Assembly (NCBI RefSeq): GCF_007994985.1
Contig: NZ_VOQF01000001.1
Location: 248,001-312,000 of the forward strand
DNA: 64,000 nucleotides
Source: Metabacillus litoralis
Lineage (GTDB): Bacteria; Bacillota; Bacilli; Bacillales; Bacillaceae
Reading direction: 5' to 3'
Of the stretch, positions 26,815 through 35,422 are shown piece by piece. A program made the position numbers and the translations under genes. Each line of letters starts with the position of its first letter. The stretch's first letter is position 1. The notes beneath the pieces were generated by a model, which worked only from the letters and a program-made list of their open reading frames with translations, was not told the origin of the DNA and ran no database searches.

Positions 26815-27822
26815 ATGAGGGATATAAAACTATCCACTTCAGAAATCGCTCATCTTTGGGGGACCTACATAAACGATAGTATGGCAAACTGTGTTCTCCA
26901 ATATTATTTAAAGAATGTAGATAGTCAAGATATAAAAGGTCTTTTACAATTTGCTTTAGAGATCTCTCAAAACCATCTACTTTTTTTAACAGATCTATTT
27001 GAAAAAAATAAGTTCCCAATTCCTGTTGGTTTTCATAAACAGGATGTTAATAAAGATGCTTCAAGATTGTTTTCAGATGAATTTTATCTTTATTATCTTA
27101 AAAATATGGCCTTTATAGGAGGAAATGGATACAGCTTGGCTCTAGGTAACTCTGCTCGTAAAGATATACGTAACTTCTTTATCAAAGCCATTCAAAGTTC
27201 TTCCCAACTATATGACAAAACGGCTGACGTTTTGTTAGAAAAAGGGCTTTACGTGAGACCAGCACAAATCAATATTCCAAACAAAGTAGATTTTATTACT
27301 AAAAATAGTTTTCTTACGGGCTGGTTTGGAGAAAGAAGACCTTTAACGTCTGTTGAGATAATGAACTTATCCTTTAACATAGAGCGTAACGCTTTAGGAC
27401 GTTCTTTATTAACTGGGTTTCAACAGGTTGCTCAAGACAAGGATGTAAAAGAATTTTTATCAAAAGGAATTAAAATAGCTTCCAAACATGTTGAAATATT
27501 TGGGTCTATATTAAGCGAATCTAGTTTACCAGCACCAATGGCTTGGAATACACATGCTACTGAATCCACAGATTATACATTCTCTGATAAGTTAATCATG
27601 TTCCATTCTGCTGCCTTGACTGCTGCAAGCACAAGTCATTATGGAACGAGTATTGGTACAAGTCCTAGACGTGACATAGGTTTACATTATTCAAGATTAA
27701 TTATGGAAATCCTAAAGTACGGTGAAGATGGTACCAATATCATGATTAAAAACGGATGGCTAGAACAGCCACCTACAGCAACAGATCGTGATGCATTAAA
27801 GAATAAAAACTTAAATAATTAA
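26815..27822 (+). CDS. DUF3231 protein, paralogue 1
   Basis: 335 residues from ATG 26815 (GGAGGGGAAACT upstream). Two homologous halves are visible: 'FSDEFYLYYLKNM...SARKDIRNFF...LLEKGLYVRPAQ' and 'FSDKLIMFHSAAL...SPRRDIGLHY...MIKNGWLEQPPTA'. Each is a predicted helical, ferritin-like DUF3231 unit. Members are typical of spore-formers and of unknown function. A second copy lies at 55487-56494 on the other strand. A perfect terminator follows. Confidence 0.88.
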   Translation: MRDIKLSTSEIAHLWGTYINDSMANCVLQYYLKNVDSQDIKGLLQFALEISQNHLLFLTDLFEKNKFPIPVGFHKQDVNKDASRLFSDEFYLYYLKNMAFIGGNGYSLALGNSARKDIRNFFIKAIQSSSQLYDKTADVLLEKGLYVRPAQINIPNKVDFITKNSFLTGWFGERRPLTSVEIMNLSFNIERNALGRSLLTGFQQVAQDKDVKEFLSKGIKIASKHVEIFGSILSESSLPAPMAWNTHATESTDYTFSDKLIMFHSAALTAASTSHYGTSIGTSPRRDIGLHYSRLIMEILKYGEDGTNIMIKNGWLEQPPTATDRDALKNKNLNN

Positions 27823-27842
27823 GTAAACTTGTAAAATTATTA

Positions 27843-27867
27843 AGTAGTGATTTTCACTACTTTTTTG
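27843..27867 (+). terminator. intrinsic terminator of DUF3231 gene
   Basis: AGTAGTGA-TTT-TCACTACT followed by TTTTTTG; perfect eight-base stem, 20 bases after the stop codon. Confidence 0.85.
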
Positions 27868-28019
27868 TCTACTTTCTTTCTATTTGTAACAATATTTTAG
27901 TGTTTGCTTATAACTATTATCTCCTTCTAGCCTTAAGTACCTTATAAACCTTACAAAAAGTAATCTAAACTAAAAATGCCTTTTCTGCACAAGTACTTGT
28001 CTAAGTTAAGCGAATAAAA

Positions 28020-28606
28020 CTAATTATTGAAAAAGTATATGTCCACCATGATACTCATAGTTATTACAGCAAGTGAAGTTAAACAATCTTGGTTAAAATT
28101 ACTAATGTAATACCCGTCTTGACTTAGCAAATTTTCTGTAAGCGTGTTATTAACCAAAGAACGTTTCTTTAAAGTAGATATTTTTTCATTAGATTTGCTG
28201 TAAACAACAGAAAAATCACTTGCTCCATATCCTCCATTTGCTTTCATTAACTCCTCACCATTTGGAGAAATGACAGTCATTTTTGGTGTTTCACTTTGAC
28301 AGTAGGTTTTATTGTGGCTACGTGTTTTTCCTCCTTTGACAACAGTTTAACATCCTTATAAAATCCTTTTTCTTTGATTATAGTACCTATCAAATTGCCT
28401 TTTTGATCCAAAATATTAAGCTTTATACCTGCCACATTATAAAGTGTAATTAACTTTAACAGCTGATTACCCATATCTTTTGTCGATTCAATAGATTCTT
28501 CGATCGTTCCAATAATTTTGTTATTAAAAGTTAAAGAATACATTCTCCCCTGACTTTTAAATAGTGTCTCTTTTTTTAGAAATATTTCATTATATTGCTC
28601 GAACAT
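28020..28606 (-). pseudogene. tubby-C/LURP-one-like protein split at an A-run
   Basis: GGAGG precedes ATG 28606. The first frame (MFEQYNEIFLKKETLFKSQG...) holds beta strands 'KLNILDQKGNLIGTIIKEKG' and ends 'VKVKHQK'-stop. The second, opening at ATG 28280, resumes TVISPNGEELMKANGGYG and later 'DGYYISNFNQDCLTSLAVI', a hydrophobic C-terminal helix. Joined, they give one scramblase-like LURP/tubby-C protein of about 195 residues. The break is in an A5 run (28280-28284); A6 would restore the frame. ATGA-coupled translation is a possible alternative. Confidence 0.6.
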
Positions 28607-28691
28607 ATATTAGAGCCTCCATCATAATACTTACAAGACAAAATGAGGATCTAAAGCTCCATTTAACGTGTTCTTCTATTATTAGAAGAAT

Positions 28692-29348
28692 CTACAGAAC
28701 TCCTAAAATATATTTTATCTCGTCAACTCGATTAACAATATGTGTAGGATTAGAGTCATTTAGTTCTTTTAACGAACCATATCCATAAGTTACTCCGATT
28801 GAGTCAATACCAGCATTGTTTGCACCAATAATATCGTGTTTTCTGTCACCAATCATGACAAAATCATCTAAACTATTTTCATTGTACTTTTGGATGATGT
28901 ATTGAATAATTTCAGTTTTTGAAGATCTTGTTCCATCTAAATTACTTCCCACAACAAAGTCAAAATACTTGTCAATATCAAAATAATTTAGGATTTGTTC
29001 AGAAAATACAGTAGGCTTTGAAGTTGCAACAACTAAAGTATATTGCTGTTTTCTTAATGAATCTAAAAGTAAAGGAATAGCCGAATATAGTTTATTCTCA
29101 AACATCCCTTTATTCTTGAACCTTTCTCTATAAAAATCAATTGCTCTCTGTGTATTTACTTCATCGAATCCGTAGAATTCAGCAAATGAAACATGAAGTG
29201 GTGGCCCAATAAAACATTCTAATTTATCAAGATTCAATTCATTAATGTTCATTTTCTGTAACGCATATTGAACAGATTTAGTTATACCTGTTTTGGGATC
29301 TGAAATCGTTCCATCTAAATCAAATAAAATTACTTTATATTTGCTCAT
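28692..29348 (-). CDS. HAD hydrolase, phosphoglycolate phosphatase-like
   Basis: 218 residues from ATG 29348 (AAAGGAAG upstream). Motif I ILFDLDGTIS (D10, D12), motif II 'VVATSKPTVFSEQIL', motif III lysine in 'GTRSSKTEII', motif IV 'FVMIGDRKHDIIGANNAG'. The alpha-helical cap ('GPPLHVSFAEFYGF') places it with phosphoglycolate/5'-nucleotidase-type HAD-IA enzymes. Cytoplasmic; substrate not defined. Confidence 0.87.
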   Translation of the reverse strand: MSKYKVILFDLDGTISDPKTGITKSVQYALQKMNINELNLDKLECFIGPPLHVSFAEFYGFDEVNTQRAIDFYRERFKNKGMFENKLYSAIPLLLDSLRKQQYTLVVATSKPTVFSEQILNYFDIDKYFDFVVGSNLDGTRSSKTEIIQYIIQKYNENSLDDFVMIGDRKHDIIGANNAGIDSIGVTYGYGSLKELNDSNPTHIVNRVDEIKYILGVL

Positions 29349-29463
29349 ATTAAGCTTCCTTTCATTAGCTAGTAACTCCCTCATTTTACCATGCGGATTT
29401 CATGATCATTTAAGATTTTCATTAAAACTAACCACTTTTTTAGTGATTCTTAAATTGAAATTA

Positions 29464-29491
29464 GCGCATTTCCAAGTTTCTAGAAATGCGC
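29464..29491. terminator. hairpin between convergent-free genes, possible terminator
   Basis: GCGCATTTC (29464-29472) and GAAATGCGC (29483-29491) form a perfect nine-base stem downstream of the 152-aa membrane gene on the minus strand. There is no clear T-run, so termination is uncertain. Confidence 0.35.
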
Positions 29492-29510
29492 TCTACTGCT
29501 GAAGCTACTT

Positions 29511-29969
29511 TTAAATTAATTCCTTGTTTTTCTTATAAGAACGATTTAAAGAAATGTAGTTAGTGAAAAACCACACGATACCGATACTTACTAATAAACC
29601 AATAATCTCCATCCACCCTATTAGATTACTTGGTATATCAACAATAATTAAATATAAAACAATATAGATAACAACAAAGCCACAAGTTTTAATACATATA
29701 TTTTTTATTTCTCTCTTATAAGAACGTTCTGATGTAATATCTGTGTATTCAATCCCAGATATAATATACCTTGCTGTAGTATAAAAAAGAAAAATAGCAA
29801 CAGATACCAAAAGTGCAAGTTCAGAACTTATATTAAAAAACTTAGTGCAAATTAACATGATAATTTGAGAAATGAAAAGAATTAAAGCTCCTTCTGCAAA
29901 GAAATACAACACTCTTTTTTCTTTATATTCGTCATTAGGTATTAAAAACGATATCCAAGATTTCATCAT
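29511..29969 (-). CDS. membrane partner of XRE regulator (152 aa)
   Basis: Four hydrophobic helices (about residues 25-45, 49-70, 92-113 and 119-141) with charged ends. The first ATG overlaps the stop of the XRE gene (TAATG), so translation is coupled. Pairs of a small XRE regulator with a multi-pass membrane protein of about 150 residues are common in Firmicutes. The membrane partner is of DUF3278-like appearance and its role is unknown. Confidence 0.7.
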   Translation of the reverse strand: MMKSWISFLIPNDEYKEKRVLYFFAEGALILFISQIIMLICTKFFNISSELALLVSVAIFLFYTTARYIISGIEYTDITSERSYKREIKNICIKTCGFVVIYIVLYLIIVDIPSNLIGWMEIIGLLVSIGIVWFFTNYISLNRSYKKNKELI

Positions 29970-30163
29970 TATTCAACCTCCCAAAATAACTCATCTAACG
30001 TTTTGTTTAGTTCTTTTGCTATGGCAACACAAAGTTGAAGGCTAGGGTTATATTCGCCTTTCTCAATTAGCCCAATCGTATGTCGAGTAACTCCCACTCT
30101 TTGAGCTAACTGTTGTTGAGGCATCGACAATTTTACCCGTGTTATTTTCACGTTATTCTTCAT
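29969..30163 (-). CDS. small XRE/Cro-type regulator
   Basis: 64 residues, one helix-turn-helix domain: 'MPQQQLAQRVGVTRHTIGLIEKGEYNPSLQLCVAIAKELNKTLDELFW', the standard short Cro-like family (YgzD-type). It starts at ATG 30163 and overlaps the following membrane gene. A 13-base perfect inverted repeat 18 bases upstream is the likely autoregulatory operator. Confidence 0.9.
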   Translation of the reverse strand: MKNNVKITRVKLSMPQQQLAQRVGVTRHTIGLIEKGEYNPSLQLCVAIAKELNKTLDELFWEVE

Positions 30164-30180
30164 TTATTCACCTACAGTTT

Positions 30181-30216
30181 GTAATATATATCTAACGTAT
30201 GTAAGATATATATTAC
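30181..30216. promoter_or_regulatory. operator dyad of the XRE operon
   Basis: GTAATATATATCT and AGATATATATTAC are perfect 13-base arms around a ten-base spacer (AACGTATGTA). The position just upstream of the XRE gene suggests autoregulation. Confidence 0.65.
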
Positions 30217-30395
30217 GTTTCATATAAAAAAAGTCAATTAACAAATCAACTATTTTATTTTAATAAGAATTAGCTATTCTTATAATTGAAATATCGCACT
30301 CTTTCTATTTTCGTACAATCATTCAAATAGCATCTAACGCTGTCATAGCGGTAAATTCATCTTCGATTACCCTTAATACTCTGTACAAACAAAAT

Positions 30396-30575
30396 TTAAT
30401 TAGGCTTACTTTCTCTTCCCCATTTCGTTAAAAAGTAAGCTGTAACAAATAGTAAGAGTGCTAAGATAACATTACTAAGTATTGCATTAATTCCGTAATG
30501 ATATTGAAATTCGTCTAAAACCCCTGAGTATAAACCTGCCAGTATGGCTATTAAAAGTAATCTTCCTATTCCCAA
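30396..30575 (-). CDS. small membrane protein (59 aa)
   Basis: TTG 30575, about eight bases after GGAGA. Two helices: 'LLLIAILAGLYSGVL' and 'AILSNVILALLLFVTAYFL', then a basic end (TKWGRESKPN). It lies 51 bases after the lipoprotein gene on the same strand and may be cotranscribed with it. Confidence 0.55.
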   Translation of the reverse strand: MGIGRLLLIAILAGLYSGVLDEFQYHYGINAILSNVILALLLFVTAYFLTKWGRESKPN

Positions 30576-30626
30576 TTGAATATCTCCATTCTTTACCTTA
30601 AATTTAAAAGCATGATATTATACTTT

Positions 30627-31112
30627 TTACTCAAATGACTTTGCCGTTTCTATTAGTTCTTCTTTTGTTAATTCATTATCAGATTGTTGTACGTAAAATG
30701 TTAGTCTGTAATGAATATCATTTTCTGACCAATTTAAAATCATTTCTTCTTCATCGTTTACTTCATAACTTCCATTTAAATCTCCTATTTTAACATCTTC
30801 ATATTCTATATTTGACTCAACTTTTCCACCATTAACAGCCATTAAACTTAAGTGGTTTCCTTTACCATTTTCATCTCCTGAACCAAAGAAATCAAATGAA
30901 AGAATATTACTTGGTTGTTGTTCCTGAGGTGGAGTTGTGAAAGCTGCTTCTTCAACCTCAAAAGGAAGCTTAGTAGGAAGTTTTGGCTGAAATGCTTGGT
31001 CATTTAATTCTTCCTTTAATTTAGTATTATCAAATTCCGTTAAACTTGTGCCTCCACTGCAACCTATTACAAGTAATAATATAGGCAACAACATAAATCC
31101 TATTTTTTTCAT
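30627..31112 (-). CDS. lipoprotein with DUF4367-like C-terminus
   Basis: 161 residues. Signal with lipobox VIGC (about residues 15-18). The mature part has 'KLPTKLPFEVEEAAFTTPP' and 'HYRLTFYVQQSDNELTKEELIETAKSFE', a layout seen in sporulation/anti-sigma-linked DUF4367 proteins (beta domain ending in a helix). Expected at the outer face of the membrane; function unknown. Confidence 0.72.
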   Translation of the reverse strand: MKKIGFMLLPILLLVIGCSGGTSLTEFDNTKLKEELNDQAFQPKLPTKLPFEVEEAAFTTPPQEQQPSNILSFDFFGSGDENGKGNHLSLMAVNGGKVESNIEYEDVKIGDLNGSYEVNDEEEMILNWSENDIHYRLTFYVQQSDNELTKEELIETAKSFE

Positions 31113-31250
31113 AAAAAAACTCCCTTTTATTTTCCATTTTCTTCTTAATACTAATGTTGAATCTAAAACCCATTTGATAATCAGATTATTAACACTTGAT
31201 CAGAATTGTATTAAATATCATAAATAAATGAAAAAATTAAGTTCAATATT

Positions 31251-31269
31251 GTTCATAATAACTATGAAC
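31251..31269. promoter_or_regulatory. possible operator dyad
   Basis: GTTCATA-ATAAC-TATGAAC, perfect seven-base arms in the 228-base gap between the GNAT gene (31341) and the lipoprotein gene (31112). No partner regulator is identified. Confidence 0.3.
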
Positions 31270-31340
31270 TTTCGTTGTTAAAGTTTGTTTGTGATGCAAT
31301 TTGTTAAGTACCTTTTCTGTGTTCCATTTGCTTTCATTCC

Positions 31341-31883
31341 TTAAAACGTCTTAATTAATTCTATATCAGCGTATTGGTTCTCACCGTGTTCTTTATCTCC
31401 AAAAAACCCATTAATCGTATTAAGGCCCAGTTTAGTCCAAAACCTAACTGCTGGCCAATTTTTCATTGCAACATTAGCTCGAACTTCATTATACTTTTCC
31501 AGTTGCAATATCCTTAACAATTCGGTAACTAACTCATGCCCCAGTCCTTCATTCTGATATTCTTTATCAATATATAAATAGTTTATGTAAAATATTTCAG
31601 GTTGGGGAAATCCATGATATGTTATAAGTAAGCCCGTCATAATTTCGTTACTTTTCAATCTTATAACCTGGATTTTAAATCGATCTTTTGTTCCATTAGG
31701 TGGTAAGTCACCAACAGTAAAACAACGATGAACAAACTCTTTATCTAGACTTCGTCCATCCCATTTATGTATAAAACTACCTTGTTCATATAACTGTTGA
31801 ACAGGTTGAATTTCATCTTCAACTAAGTCTTTTATTGTGAGACGCTTTGTTTCCCAAGCACTTGGAATAGTCTCTTTTACCAC
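31341..31883 (-). CDS. GNAT-family N-acetyltransferase
   Basis: 180 residues from GTG 31883, nine bases after GGAG. 'FYINYLYIDKEYQNEGLGHELVTELL' is the acetyl-CoA site, 'ANVAMKNWPAVRFWTKLGLNTINGFFGDKEHGENQYADIEL' the C-terminal lobe. Substrate unknown. Monocistronic. Confidence 0.85.
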   Translation of the reverse strand: MVKETIPSAWETKRLTIKDLVEDEIQPVQQLYEQGSFIHKWDGRSLDKEFVHRCFTVGDLPPNGTKDRFKIQVIRLKSNEIMTGLLITYHGFPQPEIFYINYLYIDKEYQNEGLGHELVTELLRILQLEKYNEVRANVAMKNWPAVRFWTKLGLNTINGFFGDKEHGENQYADIELIKTF

Positions 31884-31978
31884 ATTAAATCAACTCCAAC
31901 TTCTATTATACAATTATTCTTATTGAACAAGATGCCTTTTGTCTAAGAGCCTGAACTGCACTAAATAAGACACGTGTA

Positions 31979-32302
31979 TTAGCTTTTTGCTTCAAATACC
32001 TTTATTAGTCGAACTACCCAATACAAAGCTACCCATGGCAAGATAAATTTTGTCGCCCATTCTATCAAACTAAAGATGATATAAAATTCATAACCTATAA
32101 AATGTAGAACATTAAGAAAAACTAATACAATAGCAGCAATAGTAAAGTAATATTTTATTTTTACAGCTAAATATGTTTTTTTGATATAAGCGATAAATAG
32201 TGCAATTAGCCATAAAAAGACAAAATGAATGATTATATTTTCCCAATTAATTTCATCTAACAATTTTACGCCCCAAAAATTTTCATGATTTAATGGTAAC
32301 AT
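31979..32302 (-). CDS. membrane protein (107 aa)
   Basis: Three membrane helices near residues 22-42, 51-72 and 74-98, with a short amphipathic tail. The RBS is weak (AAGTAAG before ATG 32302). Not recognised; YvlD- or DUF-type membrane proteins of similar size exist in Bacillus. Confidence 0.55.
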   Translation of the reverse strand: MLPLNHENFWGVKLLDEINWENIIIHFVFLWLIALFIAYIKKTYLAVKIKYYFTIAAIVLVFLNVLHFIGYEFYIIFSLIEWATKFILPWVALYWVVRLIKVFEAKS

Positions 32303-32352
32303 TATTGCTTACTTTATGGAATATTTTTCTACTTTATCTAAAAAAGAGGAAA

Positions 32353-32381
32353 AGCACTATCCATGTTTTTAATGAATAGTG
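32353..32381. terminator. terminator hairpin, GCACTAT type
   Basis: GCACTAT (32353-32359) and ATAGTGC (32375-32381) pair across a 15-base loop, flanked by A/T-runs on both sides. It lies between the genes at 31979 and 32433 and so would end the gene at 32433-32777. The same stem sequence recurs at 35261-35290. Confidence 0.55.
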
Positions 32382-32432
32382 CTTTCAAATGAAATTTTCA
32401 TACAAATATAACACTGATATACTACTTATACT

Positions 32433-32777
32433 TTAAGTTTCTCCATAGTATTCTGCTAAGTATATGAATCCATATTTCCTAACTAGGAAGTTTCTTAACT
32501 CACCTTGTGTAGCTTTCTCAATCGGTGGTTTTGTTAAGGTGTATGCTTTGGCATTTAACTCAGCAAATTTAATGTGATTCATTTCGTTATGGTATTTATC
32601 ATCAACAATCTTAGTAGTCAAAGCTGATTTAGGATATCCCATAAATAACACTTGTGTTCGTAATGCCATACTTGGCGTTGAATGGAGAATTATAAATATT
32701 GCAGCTACAGTAACTAAGAAGATTACTTCTTTTTTTGCTATTAATTTTCTCATGAAATTGAAGACCCCACTATTCAA
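32433..32777 (-). CDS. single-pass membrane or secreted protein
   Basis: About 106-114 residues; either TTG 32777 or ATG 32753 could start it. A basic N-terminus (MRKLIAKKEV) and one hydrophobic segment (IFLVTVAAIFIILHSTPSMA) resemble a signal anchor. The rest is soluble, with 'TKIVDDKYHNEMNHIKFAELN' and 'LVRKYGFIYLAEYYGE'. Family not recognised. Confidence 0.5.
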   Translation of the reverse strand: MNSGVFNFMRKLIAKKEVIFLVTVAAIFIILHSTPSMALRTQVLFMGYPKSALTTKIVDDKYHNEMNHIKFAELNAKAYTLTKPPIEKATQGELRNFLVRKYGFIYLAEYYGET

Positions 32778-32835
32778 CTAAATTCCCAAGCTAACATACA
32801 TTCACTTTATAAAAGTTAAAATAACATGACTATTA

Positions 32836-33474
32836 TTAATTTGCGATAAAGGGTGCTTTTTTTACATACTGCAAATTATCAATTTGGTTAATGATAAATG
32901 TTGCGATATCATGATTCGTTATTTTCGTACCTGGCATATCTGTAAGATTCTCTTTAATAAACCCGTTTCCGGGACCTTCAGCTATAAATGGAAGTCTAAT
33001 TAGAGTCCATTTTATGTAATGATTGCGATTAAGAATTTCCCATTCTTCTTTCTTATCTTTCATCAAATTAGAATAGAGCCTTTCAAATATCTTTGCACCT
33101 AATCGATTATGAAAGCTCTTTTTATCTCCCTTAATAGTTAAAGATCCACCAGAAACAGTAATATATCGATCAATTTTAACATCAGTCATGACCTCAAGTA
33201 TATTTCCTGTTACTTTGCTATAAATAGGGGTCTCTTTGATTGGCTGTCCAAAAGTATTTATAACTACATGGCAGCCTTTTAGTAGTTTTTGTATATCCTC
33301 TATATTTTGGACATTTCCTTTTACAATCTCCATTCTTTCATCATTAAATGATGAATTTTCAGGATTCCTAACTAACATACGGACTTGAAAGCCTTTCTCT
33401 AACGCCCTAGTTGCAATATGACGACCTACCTTTCCTGTCCCACCAATTATTGCTACCTTAAAGGAATGAGCCAT
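32836..33474 (-). CDS. NAD(P)-binding oxidoreductase (NmrA/SDR atypical)
   Basis: 212 residues with RBS GGGAGG, ATG 33474. 'VAIIGGTGKVGRHIATRALEKGFQVRMLVRNPE' is the glycine-rich NAD(P)-binding fold typical of atypical SDR proteins (NmrA/flavin-reductase-like), with 'EIVKGNVQN' and 'YITVSGGSL'. Such proteins are redox sensors or reductases. Monocistronic. Confidence 0.85.
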   Translation of the reverse strand: MAHSFKVAIIGGTGKVGRHIATRALEKGFQVRMLVRNPENSSFNDERMEIVKGNVQNIEDIQKLLKGCHVVINTFGQPIKETPIYSKVTGNILEVMTDVKIDRYITVSGGSLTIKGDKKSFHNRLGAKIFERLYSNLMKDKKEEWEILNRNHYIKWTLIRLPFIAEGPGNGFIKENLTDMPGTKITNHDIATFIINQIDNLQYVKKAPFIAN

Positions 33475-33620
33475 AATAGCCTCCCATAAAACATAATGTT
33501 ATGTTATACGTTCAAATTCCTTTTTAGTTCCATGAATCTAAATATATTACTATTAATATGTAAACCTTCATTCAATGGTTTAATAGAACACAACTACTTT
33601 CAAAGAACTCAGTAATATTT

Positions 33621-34229
33621 TTAAAGACTGTCTGGTAATTGGTATTTATACATTAGCACTCCATTTGTACTTGCCTCTAAAGTGTCAATTGTTTTCCTAT
33701 TAGGCTCAGTATAAATTGTTGGGTAATCTTTCTCATCGAATTGTTCCTGTATATTAAACGCTAAGATTTCTTCATTAGTCGAAAATTCGGCTCTTACACC
33801 TGTCTTGTTTCCTCGAGCATCTAAACGAATCCATTTATTTAAATCCCTAATATAGACTCCATTTAATGCATGAAGTGAATAACCCTTATTTGGTGTATCA
33901 AAGATCATTAGTCGTTGATAGCAAAAGCCAGTCGGAATACCTTGTGATCTTAATAAAGCAGCTAACAAATTGCATTTAGCATAGCAAATACCTTCTTTGT
34001 ATTGCAGAACCTCTGATGCTTTACAGGTAACTATTGTACCTTGAATATCCCAAGAGTGAGATATATTGTCACGAACAAATTTATATGCTGTCTCAACCTT
34101 TTCTATTTCTTTTTGTCTGTCATTGAACAAATCAGTAATTGTTTCCTCAATTAAAGGGTGAGAAAAATTGACTACATTAGATTCTTTCAAATAATCGTTT
34201 AAATTAGATGATTCAATTATTAGTTCCAT
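33621..34229 (-). CDS. transglutaminase-like cysteine protease domain protein
   Basis: 202 residues from ATG 34229. Catalytic triad of the transglutaminase-like superfamily: Cys in 'KEGICYAKCNLLAALLRSQGIPTGFCYQ', His in 'YSLHALNGVYI', Asp in 'WIRLDARGN'. The domain occupies nearly the whole protein. No signal peptide, so a cytoplasmic role is expected; the reaction is unknown. Confidence 0.82.
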   Translation of the reverse strand: MELIIESSNLNDYLKESNVVNFSHPLIEETITDLFNDRQKEIEKVETAYKFVRDNISHSWDIQGTIVTCKASEVLQYKEGICYAKCNLLAALLRSQGIPTGFCYQRLMIFDTPNKGYSLHALNGVYIRDLNKWIRLDARGNKTGVRAEFSTNEEILAFNIQEQFDEKDYPTIYTEPNRKTIDTLEASTNGVLMYKYQLPDSL

Positions 34230-34291
34230 AAGAGGCACCCCTTTCCTCAAAAAAAGGCCTTAATTTAAATAATCAGCTTTCTATTTTTGAA

Positions 34292-34765
34292 TTAAATCTC
34301 TTTTTTCATTGAAACAACTTTGATACTTGCACCATTTGGCTTATGAACAATTTCTTCATCGTATAATGTATAACCTACTGAACTATATAGCTGTATGTTC
34401 CTTTGAAGATTCATACGAACTTTACACAAAATTGTAGTTACATCTACCTGTTTTGCATATTCCTCTAAGTGTTGTAAAATATTTTTTGCAATACCTTTAC
34501 CTTGTTTTTCTGGAATAACTGATAATCGGTAAAAATATAAACCTTCATGATTCAATTGAAATCGAATCATACCTACAGGAATATTATCTTCAAGAGCGAT
34601 TAGTGCCTTTTCTCCATTTTCTAATGATTGTGAAATAGATTGAACAGTTTCTTCTAAAGCGCTTGATGGGGTATCTTCATTTTTGTATTCTAAAAATGCT
34701 TTCATCATTAAATTGTAAATCACCGATGCATGTGATGATGTCGCAGAAATTATTATATTTTTCAA
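34292..34765 (-). CDS. GNAT-family N-acetyltransferase
   Basis: 157 residues from TTG 34765. 'LYFYRLSVIPEKQGKGIAKNILQHLEEYA' (acetyl-CoA site; the second G-x-G position is Ala) and 'VRMNLQRNIQLYSSVGYTLYDEEIVHKPNGASIKVVSMKKE'. The RBS AAAGGTGG lies closer than usual to the start. Substrate unknown. Confidence 0.82.
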   Translation of the reverse strand: MKNIIISATSSHASVIYNLMMKAFLEYKNEDTPSSALEETVQSISQSLENGEKALIALEDNIPVGMIRFQLNHEGLYFYRLSVIPEKQGKGIAKNILQHLEEYAKQVDVTTILCKVRMNLQRNIQLYSSVGYTLYDEEIVHKPNGASIKVVSMKKEI

Positions 34766-34859
34766 CCACCTTTCAATCGTATATTAATACATTATAAATT
34801 ATGTTTATACAAAATTAAATAACTATTCTCTTAAATAACTAACCATTTCAGCAAAAGAA

Positions 34860-35138
34860 TTATACGAAAAATCCACTTATAAAAGAATAAAGAAAAGCAC
34901 CAACAAATAAAACTGTAGGAATTGCACTAATAATTAACCCATATTTGGCAAGCCTGTTATGAAATGAAATAACAGCACCTATAAACCAAATGACGATTAA
35001 TAAAAGAAGTTCAGGATCAACAAAATAGCTATCAGTATAGTTTTCTCCTATTGCTCCTGCAGCTAAAAAAATAGTTATAGGAATTGTAACAATGCCTGTT
35101 AAAACAAGATGTAGAATTCTATATATTTTAAAGCTCAA
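34860..35138 (-). CDS. three-helix membrane protein (92 aa)
   Basis: TTG 35138 with AGGAGGGG upstream. Helices near residues 8-28, 43-62 and 69-91; loop 'GENYTDSYFVDPE'. Not recognised. Confidence 0.58.
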   Translation of the reverse strand: MSFKIYRILHLVLTGIVTIPITIFLAAGAIGENYTDSYFVDPELLLLIVIWFIGAVISFHNRLAKYGLIISAIPTVLFVGAFLYSFISGFFV

Positions 35139-35260
35139 TGTAACCCCTCCTCAATCTTATTTTACCACAATATCCCAAAAAGAGATTCGATTAGATCCTT
35201 TATTTTATTTACCTAATCAACATCTTTCTTAGATAATTTTCAGGTTTATGAAATGATAAA

Positions 35261-35290
35261 AAGCACTATCCTTGTTGAGTGATAGTGCTT
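35261..35290. terminator. terminator hairpin, GCACTATC type
   Basis: AAGCACTATC and GATAGTGCTT form a perfect ten-base stem with a ten-base loop. Same arms as the hairpin at 32353-32381. It lies about 130 bases after amj. Confidence 0.55.
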
Positions 35291-35318
35291 GATTGTTTTA
35301 AATATAATTACAGTTTTG

Positions 35319-35356
35319 CTCGATACAGACCTATCAGATTTACTAACTGTATCGAG
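35319..35356. repeat. inverted repeat downstream of amj
   Basis: CTCGATACAG (35319-35328) and CTGTATCGAG (35347-35356), perfect ten-base arms with an 18-base loop. No T-run follows. Could be an RNA stability element or a protein-binding dyad. Confidence 0.4.
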
Positions 35357-35422
35357 TAATTATTTATAAGGTCCTCACCTTAGTCTATTGTTCCCAATCA
35401 CTTTCTTTTTACAGAATAACGA

